NCBI RefSeq assembly: GCF_024362695.1
Contig: NC_065419.1
Coordinates: 12,214,678 to 12,278,677 of the forward strand
DNA length: 64,000 nucleotides
Source of the DNA: Pectinophora gossypiella
Taxonomy: Eukaryota; Arthropoda; Insecta; Lepidoptera; Gelechiidae
Direction of reading: 5' to 3'
Part shown: positions 42,201 through 54,200 of the stretch, piece by piece
Position numbering within the stretch: position 1 is the stretch's first letter
Layout of the letters: the number at the start of each line of letters is the position of its first letter
Made by a program: the position numbers and the translations under genes
Notes under the pieces: model-generated
The model's database searches: none
What the model was told of the DNA's origin: nothing
Seen by the model: the letters and a program-made list of their open reading frames with translations, nothing else

Positions 42201-45200
42201 AATAACCTCACCAGCCCTTGTAGCCCTCATTATTCAGTTGCAAGGACAATGCTCAAAATGAATCGACCTAAAACCCAAAATCGATTTTCGAGGATCACGA
42301 CGCCACATTTGCTAATCGATGAGTTATGGTTGAATCGACTCATTGAATGGCACTACTGGTTTGATTGCGTTACGTCTTTGGTTTTTTTTTTAACATTGTC
42401 CTTTGGTCTATAATCCACGGTTAGTACTGCCCGTCGGTAAAGGACTAAGCACGACCTAGCCGTACTAACAACAGAACCTGTTTACTTTGGCATCACACCG
42501 GCGAGCGCGGGAACTGGGGGGGGCGGGGGCGTGGTTTAAAAAGGGCCACATTGAAGCAATTCATCTAAAAAACCATTACCGCTATTTGATATTTCCTGAG
42601 ATAAGAAATAAAAGCCAGTCTAAGATGATCAAATCAGTCTCATTTTACTTTACGACTTATTTTCGAATTAAGTAACAAAGAGTACGACGTTTAATTGCTT
42701 TTATTGATGATCTCACAGGACAGTATTTCCATACAAACTCTAGAGAAAACTTTTGTTTTAGACGTTTCGTGAAAACCATAGAAGCAATTCGCCTAGAAAA
42801 GCAATATTGACATTTGACATTGTTGGAATTGCGCACTTACCTTTATATGTCAAATTGCAATATTGCTTCTGTGGCTTTTTTAACCCCCTGTACTCACTTG
42901 TTTCTTTTTTCACAGGCGAAGGAGATTCTCACGAAGGAGTCGAACGTGCAGGAGGTGAAATGCCCGGTGACGGTGTGCGGCGACGTGCACGGTCAGTTCC
43001 ACGACCTGATGGAACTGTTCCGGATCGGCGGGCGGTCGCCGGACACCAACTACCTGTTCATGGGCGACTATGTCGACCGCGGATACTACAGCGTCGAGAC
43101 GGTCACATTGCTCGTTGCACTCAAGGTACACATAAGCTAACACGTACTGGGAGGTTAAAATGGCCACATCGAAGCAATTCATCTAAGAAAGCAATATTGC
43201 TATTTGACATTTGTTTGCATTGCGCACTTACTTTACCATTTTAACCCCCCTATTCATATAAGCTCACGACTATATCCCAATTGCTGTAGTCAACTTCTTC
43301 TATCGTGTGAGCTGGATTGGCCAACCTCGTCAACCCTGGCGTCAGGGTTACTATTGAGCCGCCAAAGGCCCCTGACATGACTCATGTAACGACTACGTAC
43401 ATACATCAGTAAGTAGTAACCGGGATCAACGAGACGTGCCTTCCAAAGCACGGATCGTCTTTCGGACAATCAGGTGTCTGTAATGTCCTAACCAAACTAG
43501 GGATCACAAAGTGATTTTTGTGATTAATGTCCCCACCGGGATTCGAACCCAGGACCTCCGGATTGTGAGCCCAACGCTCAACCACTGGACCACAGAGGCC
43601 ATGCTTCATTGCCTTTGTTATCTCATTTACTTAGGGTTTAAATGAGATACGTAATTTTCGAATTTTTTCGAGGGAAGTGGTTGGTATGTATCAGAATTGA
43701 CGCGAAGACGATAATTTGTTTGTTTTTTTGCGTGAACTGTGTATACCAAATGTACACATTGCGAAATGACGTAGATTCAAAAATGTTAAACTGACCTTCA
43801 TCAATGACGTTATTCAACGTAATTATGATTTTGATTTCATGAACCAGGTAAATGGCTAAATTATTGCCATTAAAATTTGTTTTACGGAAAAGGTCCTTTA
43901 TATAACTGGGTCAAATTGTTCAACATTATATCCATTACGCTCTTGGAATATTTAGTTAAGACTTGTGACCCCAACGCGAATAGTTTATTTAATATTCGGA
44001 GCATTAGGTTAATTACGGACCATTTTCTGGTCCAACTAATACATAACATAGCCATAGAATAAGGAATAATACTACGTATAGAACGGCAACTCTCCGCTGC
44101 CCACCAGCTTCTGAGCTAGGTTTACCTGAACCCCGTCCATAGTAATTTCGTGTTTTGACGTTTAGTAAAAAAAAGTAACTGATTCGTCTAGTTGGAAACT
44201 ATCCTAATTTTTATCCACCTATTAACCGGGCACAAATCCTGGAAACCAAGTGAAATCAGAAATCAGAATCATTTATTCAACGTAATTATCATGGATAAAC
44301 TTGTTGAAGGTCAATGTAACATTTTTGAATTTACGTCATTTCGCAAGGTGTTATGGCTGAGGAGAAGAAATGACAAGAAACTGCAACAGCAACACATCTT
44401 TTAAAAACCAATGAGGATATACATTGTTTTAAGTTTACGCGGTTATTATCATAATTAAAGCACATAATAACGGGTTCTTACCGCGTTTGAATGGGGATAT
44501 GAGACTCTCAGTCTCCCAGACTGGGAGTCTTAATTAGGATATACATTACAAGTTATTTAATAACTAGAGGAACACATTCAATACCAGACATTTTTATCAT
44601 CTAGGTAGTCATTAATCTTATAAGCTTTTTTTACATAAAGTAAGCTTCACATGAGCTTTAAATTTATTTTCTGACAAATTTAAAATATTATCTGGTATTT
44701 TATTGTAAAAAAGTATACATAACCCCAAATGTGATATCAATTACCTATGATCCAAACATGAATTCAAACTCATAAATTCGAATTAAATGGTTCAGAGCCC
44801 GAACTGGGATACGAACCGACGATGTAAGTCACGCGTTCTCAGAACATTACCATCACGAATTCATTCGAATTCATCCTACTCCTTACAAATTCGGTGAAAT
44901 CTAATTTCTACATAGAAGGGTGAGAAAATTATTCTTCACGAGTTAATGGGAAATGAAATGAAATTTATTGTCATAAATGTGGTAAGTATATCGATGGAAG
45001 TAAAGCTTATAGCGCTCAGCACATTTAGTCATGTTGTGACACACAATAATAACTACTAAAAAATGTTACAAAAACACTATCTATATAAAAAAAAGAAAGA
45101 AAAGAAAAAAAAGGAATGATCGTTTGTGAATAATAAACGTGGAACATAATGAGTTTAAGGGGTACACACATGTCAAGGGCTAATTTAAAAGGCCCGATAC

Positions 45201-48200
45201 ATCGTGGCCTCGCTGGGTAGTGGAACACAAGATCACGCCTGTATCCCCGAAGGGGTAGGTAGAGGTATATAATGTACGCCCAGAGGCAGAGGCATGAAAG
45301 TGAGAACTGGTTTGGTAATAGAGGAACACAATTAATGTGTTAGCTGGTAGGATAATACTGTAGTTAAGATATGTTTCTGTGTTTGGGTCCCTGCCTATCT
45401 TGCACGGCAGGGGTATGAGAAATATATTATACAGGGTGTTAGTGACATCGTAACGAAAACTTGGGATGATGAAGGGATGATTCAGGCTATGATTCTGAGT
45501 TGACATCAAAACAAATCGATCTAAGACAAGAGTGAACAGGTACCTTCTGGGCGAGTTCGCTCCATCCTAGGCCTCGTCAATGCCTCGGGCAAGTCTCTGG
45601 GGCCAAGGAAAAAAAATCTGACACAAATCTTGAGTTTCAGAGAATCATCCCCCTCGGTATTCGTTACGATGTCATCAACACTCTGTAACTCTATATACAC
45701 TTAGCTATGTACCTGTTTGGGTATTGTAATAAGCCCTTAAATATGTGATGTACACGAATTCCAACTTTTCAAGTAATTTGAATTTGTTACCGGCCCGGCG
45801 CCAGACCGCGTAACCTTAGCGTCTCGTGTGAATGCTACAATATATTGACTTTTCCTTGGCAGTTCCGACGTCCTTACAAACTTGCTATTTGATATTTATA
45901 ACACTTGCTGTCCAAATACAGCTAGTGTGAGACCAAAAGTGTTTGATATTTTAAAACGAAAGAATGAATTGCATAATAAGCTATATTTACTACGTCTCAC
46001 TGCAGTGCACTGACCTGTCTCAACATAGATCGCAGTATATAGGACATTATTTGCTTCGTATGATTTAACCCGTGTTGCCTCTAAAATCATGAGGTTAATA
46101 AAAGGGAATCGATCCTTTTGCGATTACTACTTTTCGATCAATCTTCTTTTTCTATCGTGTGGTTTGTTAGGTGGATAACCAACCTCATCAAACCTGGTGT
46201 CAGGGTTACTTATGAGCCGCCATAGACCCCTGACATGGCTCACGTAACGACTACTTACTTACATCAGTAAGTAGTAACCGGGACCAACGGCTTAACGTGT
46301 CATCATCTTACTTTCGGGCAATCTGGTGATCAGCCAGTAATATCCTAACCAAACAAAAAGGGACCACAAAGTAATTTTTGTAATATGTTCTCACCTGGAA
46401 GCCTCCGGATCGTGAGCCCAACGCTCAACCACTGGACCACGGAAGTCGTTCGTTATTCGATCAATAAATTAAGTTGAGTACTGGTTATAAGTTAATACAA
46501 CTGTATGAAGTCACGACTTGTTTGCAATGCAGTTTTTATCAGAGCTATTCATTTTATGCTAAGCAGATCATAAAGATTCAGGGGAGTATTGAACGAAATA
46601 GATTCCATTTCATGATTCGTTTTGATTTATTGTTTGAAAGAAAGCGCACGATCTTTTGATAGCTGTCATTTATACAGCTTAGCATTAATAGTAATAACAT
46701 CAATGTATATAAATCTAGGTAAATGGATTTATGTTATTGTGTACATGGTATATATGTTACTTTAATGATTACGTACGTACATCCGCTATTAATTACGAAT
46801 ATGATACATATCGGTGATATTAATTATGAATCGCATATTTCGGAAGCATGCTTTATGATTGATCTAAGAAGATATAAAACTATGAAATGTGTAGTGACTG
46901 ACAGAACACTAGCAAGAAGTATTTCACTAATACAAAATAATATATTTTTTCGTCTTTAATCATAATATGGGACATGGAATCTTTGCATGAAATCATAGAA
47001 TAAAAAAGAATACTACTTACGTATAGAACGGTAACTCTTCGCCCCGCACCAATTCGTAATGGGCGCCAAGGTTTCCCCATCTGGGTCTTACTTTTGTCAA
47101 AAAGAGACGTTAGTAGTAAGGGAGAGAGCGCTCGAACTGTGTCTAGTTCAAACTTACGCCACACCCCGGACACTTCATTCAAACAACCTCGTTTTACACA
47201 GACACCACACTTTGACGTTATATCGTACACGCGCATCTGTGTGTGGGACGTCTGACGTCAAACGATGCAAGTTCAAAAGGCTTACACTTACCTGTCCGAC
47301 AGGCTAGATGCGTCATCAGATCAGATCGTGTAGTCTAATAGCAAATCGGCGGGGCGTAACCATGGTAACCACGATTTCGAGCGAGTTGTTTGGGAGTAAC
47401 CATAGTAACCCGTGACCTTGACGCATTTAGCCTGTCGGACAGGTAGGTGTAATAAGCCCTTAAACTGTGTTCGAGGGGAGGTGAGGTAAACCTAGCTCAG
47501 ACGCTGGTGGGGAGCGGAGAGTTGCCGTTCTATACGTAGTATTATTACTTATTCTATGCTTACGCGATAGTCGACACACGGTAAGCATGAGATTTTTGTA
47601 TGACGTGATCGGGATGTGCTGTTTAAGTAGAAAAGATTCATGTTTAAAGTGTCGTGTGTACGTTTATGTACACACGGCTAGGCTTCGCAATACGAAGGCA
47701 CAGTTCACCAGCGAACTAACATTACACGTGCCGCGATCATAGTTCTAAGACGTGCAGATTTGCGCACGACTCGACGCATTATCTTATAAGCAACCATTAC
47801 TTTAATTTAACCTTTATGTTTACCTCAATATGACCGTAATGCTGATCACCTATCACCTTACGGTTCATGTCCAAGTAAGGATTTCGTATAAAAGGAGAAT
47901 CCTCTCCAAATTGTCTTATTATAAAGGATTTTGTTTTTATATCAAAATTAAATCGAAAAGTCTGATTTTGACTGGTTTTGAACTCAGCTTGTTAACCATT
48001 ACACATACATACATACCGTAATCCCCAAAGGGAAAGCGACAATGATTTTTTTTTACCTTTGAAGGGTTTGCTCTTGGCCCCAGACTTGCCCGAAGGCATT
48101 GACGAGGCCTAAGATGGAGCGAGCTCGCCCAGAAGGTGCCTGTTCACTCTGTCCTAGAAAGCACCCGGGTTTAAAGACAACTTGCAGCCACTGTTAATAA

Positions 48201-51200
48201 GAAGTCTTAAGATGGATGTTTAACTCTTAATACATAGTTTGTAGCCCTCCGTGAACAGCCTCCGTGGTCTAGTGGTTAGAGCGTTAGGCTCACGATCTGG
48301 AGGTCCGGGTTCGAATCCCGATGGGGACATTGTCGAAATCACTTTGTGAGACTGTCCTTTGTTTGGTAAGGACTTTTCAGGCTTGAATCACCTGATTGTC
48401 CAAAAAAGTAAGATGATTCAGTGCTTCGGAGGGCACGTTAAGCCGTTGGTCCCGGCTATTAGCCGTAAAAACACCTCCACCAACCCGCAGTGGAGCAGCG
48501 TGGTGGAGTATGTTCCATACCCCCTCCGGTTGATTGAGGGGAGGCCTGTGCCCAGCAGTGGGACGTATATAGGCAGTTTATGTTACATAGTTTGTAGAGC
48601 ACATAATTATTAGTTTATAAGCGATGTTCGGTATATTAATTTTTGTACAATAAAAAATATTAGTTAGTTAGTATGACTTCCTCAAGAGTGCCTCTCGAAG
48701 GTATACGTGAGACGCGCTATCTTGCTGTATCTGATAAGCCTCGGTCATTGTTTATGTTGCTCTTCTATCAACAAATTGTTATCACGACATTGTGCACTGA
48801 ATATACCCAAATGAAATATTATTATTCATATTATTCATACCTTCTGCGGAAATTATTATTGTAAGCGTATACGGCACGGTTTATTGTATGATTTCGTAAT
48901 TAAGTAATACAAATTCCTGAATGGCAAGTAAGCTCGTCTATTTTGGTATTGTGCTTCCTAGAGGCACTGTCTATATTCATAGAATAACGTATAGAAAGGA
49001 TACTCCGTTACACTTCAGAACCCCGATACTGATCCCGCCGGTGTGGTCGACGATTTCACTCGTTCAATCCTTATCGCTATCGACACACTCATCATCAGCC
49101 CATAAACGTCCCCACTGCTGGGGCACGGGCCTTCCCTATGGATGGATAGGGAGATCGGGCCTTAAACCACCACGCGGGCCCAGTGCGGATTGGTGGTTAT
49201 TAACGACTGCTAATGCAGCCGGGACCAACGGCTTAACGTGCCTTCCGAAGCACGGAGGAGCTCGAGATGAAAACTTCTTTTTTGTGGTCACCCATCCTAT
49301 GACCGGCCTCTGTGAAAGTTGCTTTACTTCAACAATCGCGGACCGAGCGCGTTTACCGCTGCGCCATCGAGCTCCTCCATCGACACACTACGGTCGATTA
49401 ATTCTTTCAAATATTATCCTCTCAGACGACGTCCTGAGCCGAGGTTCGCGGCTAAGCGCCCTCAGGCCTGTTATAAATAAATTGATTATAATTTTATAAA
49501 TTTTGTACCGGGTCAGAACCCTCATCGCTCCCATTTGTCCGGCAAAGTAGATAATACCATTTTCAGGAAATCTACATTAATCACGCACTTTGAGCGAGCT
49601 TGATTTGAAACATTCCCCCTCCCCCACAGTCTATTTAAGGCGAAAGAGTAAGGGAGCGCTCGCAGAGAGTCTGACTCTCTCGCACGCATGGCCACACGGT
49701 AAGAAATATTTGTTTGTCGTGTCCGGGTTAAATTATTGTACACCACGCGGATTTCTTCCACAATATGAGACATCCACAATCGATATTCCAGCTCATAATA
49801 CGGACGGGGTACTTGTGAGTTTGAGTTTGTTATGCACAATCAAGGGAAGGATTCATGAAAATCGGTGATAGCTCAGTTCTGAGAACGCGTGACTTACATG
49901 GTATTCTCAGGATTGAGAATACCAGAGGTTGGCCCCGGCTGGGGCTCTAAACCACATAATTCGGCTACATGAATTTGAATTTATGTTTGGATCATAGATC
50001 CAAATAGCGTGGTTTCCAGGATTTGTGCCCGGTTAATGGCAATTGCATATATACCGTTAGAAGCGTTATTATGTTTATCAAATATTTATCTTCATTTTTG
50101 GGTTTTGATAAGTCGCTTGATAAAGCTCGTCTGAAAGGATAGAAATAAAAAAAAACAGGGTAGGATAGGAGTTCTACGAATGAATACTAAACTGGTTTTT
50201 GTTTCATAATTCTGAGAACTAAAGAACAAGTTTTTGTTGTGAAGTCGTACGGAATCTTTCATTCTGCCATTAGTTTAATCTTTGTGAAAAGAGCATAGTT
50301 GTAAGTTGTAATTTCGCCAAGGTCATTTGAAGTATTTGAAGAGCAATTAAACCATGTGAATAAAATTGTGTAGGTTATACACAAGAATAAGGAAAAATAC
50401 GAATGTATTGTAAGGTAGGTAGGACATCTGTCACTATAATATAACACAACATAAACTCAAGATTATGCCCAATTGGGGTAGTCAGAGGTACGATAAGCTG
50501 AAAAAGTCCAATCAATTTCTTGCAAAGTAATAAATTAACTGGTTGCACTTAGACCTGGTTACGTGCCGTTTCTGTAATAGACCAAAAACACCACAAAAAC
50601 ATTGAATGCTAATGGCTCACACACCGCGACGGCCTCTGGTCCAGTGGTTGAGCGAGGTGCTCACGATCCCGGAGGTCTTGGGTCCGATTCCCGATCACAA
50701 AAAACACTTTGTGATCCCTAGTTTGGTTAGGACATTACAGGCTGATCACCTGATTGTACAAAAGGTAAGATGATCCGTGCTTCGGCAGGCACGTTAAGCC
50801 GTTGGTCCCGGTTACTTCTTACTGATGTAAGTACGTAGTCGTTACATGAGTCATGTCAGGGGCCTATGGCGGCTCAATAATAAACCTGACACCAGGGATG
50901 ATGGGGTTAGTAATCACCTCACAACCCATACGAAAGAAGAGAATGGTTCATAATTTCACCACTGTTTACAAATAATTCGCTCAGTGATTGAACAGTGTTT
51001 TTCCACTTATTTTCATTGTTACCTTCACTACCTTTCTAGGCAAAAATAGGTCAGTGGTTTCTCCCTTGCGCTTCGCCTCGTGTCTTAGATTTAATCCTTT
51101 CAATTTCCTTTCTGTAGCCTCGGTGGAATAAATCAGTTATTCTTATTAACCGGTAACCCCGGCTTCTCTCGGGTCTTTTTCCGTTCCGACTTAACCCGAT

Positions 51201-54200
51201 TCATGCAAAAAAAAGCAAAATGATGAATAATACAACGCAAATAAAATTTGCCACATCAAACAGAGCCACGCTCAATAATTTAGTTTGGCAGTTCTAATAT
51301 TAAGCTATCTCTTTTTTGTACTTATCGTTAGAGAAGGATGGCACTACTTTTAAACTCTTTATTATCACACATCACTACAATTGCGTAGTTTCCTAGGTGA
51401 AAGATAAATTATGAAATTCTGATTAGGTACTAAATAAAAACAGATCTAAAACTGACGAAAAACATTTTATTTTTTCTTTAAACTTATGTATAAGGAACAA
51501 TGTAATCATTGTTAATAATAAGTGCGACATTTTGTCACGTCTTTCTGTGACGTCACAGGTTGCTTTTTCATACAAATTCCATAGTAATTTCGTGTTTTCA
51601 CGTTTAGTAAAAAGTAAAAAAGTAAGGAAAAGCTAAATTAACCAGTAATTAACTAAGAAGAAGGACGCCGTAAGAAGGAAGCAATAACTGATGATGATTA
51701 TGATTAACTTTTCAAACCAAAATAAAATTTGTGTCAAATCAAATCAATTTATTTGCAAGAACACATAAAATACAAAAAGGTGGTAAAATAATTCAAATAA
51801 CAATGTTGTGATGTGTGTCTGCTAGATTAAGCGCTAATATTAAAACTATATTTATATTAAAACGTGCCCGTATTGTTTATAGGTTAGATACCGCGAGAGA
51901 ATAACGATCCTGCGCGGTAACCACGAGTCCCGACAGATCACGCAAGTGTACGGCTTCTACGACGAGTGCCTGCGCAAGTATGGCAACGCGTCGGTGTGGA
52001 AGCACTTCACCGACCTGTTCGACTTCCTCCCGCTGACGGCGCTGGTGGACGGCCAGATCTTCTGCCTGCACGGGGGGCTCAGCCCCTCCATCGACACGCT
52101 GGACCACATCCGCGCCCTCGACCGCTTGCAGGAGGTGCCCCATGAAGGGCCTATGTGCGACCTTCTCTGGAGCGATCCTGATGACAGGTATGAGACGATA
52201 CATTTACTTTTAAATTCTCAGTTGGGTAGTCTCCTAGGTCAGAAATATATTATAAAATTCTGATTACTAAATAACAGATCTATAGATCTACAGGAAATTG
52301 GAGAGTACCTCCACATTACCACCGACATTTCTGCCTACCTCTTCGGGGATATAAGATGCTATGCATACGACTATGTACAGTCATGAGCAATATAATATAC
52401 CCACTTTAGGACCCTGTCGCACTAATATATTTGACATTTAATGAGACTTACAGTACAATTTGTCAAAAAAGTTAATGTGACATGGTACCAAAGTGTATAC
52501 ATATTAATGCTCGTGACCTTACGTCTTAGTCACTGGGCATAAGGTTCCCCTCAACCAAACAAAAATACATAATCAATCTCAATATTTCATTAAATAAATG
52601 CAACTTTAAAAGGAAAATAATGCAGTATAGATGGTTAATGTAGCGTCAGTATGATATTTATTGCACAATTTTCCTATTTGTTGCAAATGTCGGAAAATCC
52701 GTAATCCATCATACGAATCCATAATGTATTTGTCTTGGGGTTTTCCAATTTAATTTATTAATTATTTGCATACTTGTACCTACGTAAATTCAAGAATTTA
52801 CACTCCTTATTTATTACTCTGCTGGACGGAGTGGGAGCATAGATTTACCACTAAAAAAACCACCACCACATTTGCCACTAAATTCTACTTGATATCAACT
52901 CAGAATCATGGCCTGAATCATCCCTCAAAGTTTTCGTTACAATGTCACTAACACCCTGTATAAGTGATAAGCTGATCCACCCATACTTTTCAATACTCCA
53001 GTAATAAACAATCAATGCTAGTACTGCGTATCTTTAATAGATAGGTTTCTTGACAATAGTAAATCAAGCCAAGGTCGTTTCGTGTGAAGTGGACCAATTA
53101 TTTATCCAAGTAAATGATAACTATACGTCACGACATGTATTCTGTCTCGCTCTACCGCTTATCATCCGAGCAGGAAGCTTGAACTTACGTGTGTGACCTG
53201 TCAAGATATTATTAGAGAAATTAGACGCAACACGTCTGGAGATACGTCGTTCGTAAACATGATAAAAGCAGCGTAAACTTGGTTATTCATACCAATTTGT
53301 ATCAACTTAGTTCATTTTACATTATCTACTCGTTGTAGATAAAACACATTCTGATGCGATTTCCTTCAACAAAACCTCCATTTCTTTCAATTAATTTCAT
53401 TCCGATAAGACTATAAGAAGACCATGAAGAGCTTACATGAACAAACGTGTCTTATAAGGAAGTGAAAGAATTGGCCCTTGATGGACAAGAATGGAGAATG
53501 CTACACCGACAAGAGAGTGGATCTTAAATTGATGACGATGAATTTTATTTCGAGGAAAAGTTGAGACCGCAAATGTTTACCTGGATTGAAACTAACTTGT
53601 CTATTGCGAGGTTTTGTTAACAAAATATCCAAACATGAATTCGACAATCATTGGTTTAGGCTAGTGCTGGGATTCGATCCTGCGACCTTATGATTTATTT
53701 TTTATTATTGAATGAATGAAAGCGAGAGATGTGTTGTTTGTTTTTTTTCCTTCAATTTAAGAGTCACGCTCTTGTCGGTGCAGCATTTTCCATTCCAGTC
53801 TATCAAAGACCAATTCTTTGACTTCCCTATAAGACACACAGACGGTTAGGTTAGCATCTCAATATAAAAAATCCTTGTTTCGCGGCGCGCTATACCTTAT
53901 TAAACCTATGTTTTATCCATTGTTTTAAGTTTACGCGGTTATTATCATAATTCTATAGTATATCCCCATTTAAACGCGGTAAGAACTCGTTATTATGTGC
54001 TTTAACTATGTTTTATCTCCCACAGAGGTGGATGGGGCATATCTCCGCGCGGCGCCGGCTACACGTTCGGCCAGGACATCTCGGAGACGTTCAACCACAG
54101 CAACGGATTGACGCTGGTGTCGCGCGCCCACCAGCTCGTCATGGAGGGCTACAACTGGTGCCACGACCGGAACGTCGTCACTATATTCTCAGCGCCCAAC

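Noticed and set aside
42807..43244. Longer frames around PP2A exon 2
   Set aside because: They run into MITE sequence on both sides; the true exon is fixed by splice sites and PP2A homology.
48255..48330. tRNA gene from A- and B-box-like sequences (and similar at 5043, 36272, 37286, 43294, 50630)
   Set aside because: No acceptor or anticodon stems can be closed, and each is followed by a common SINE body.
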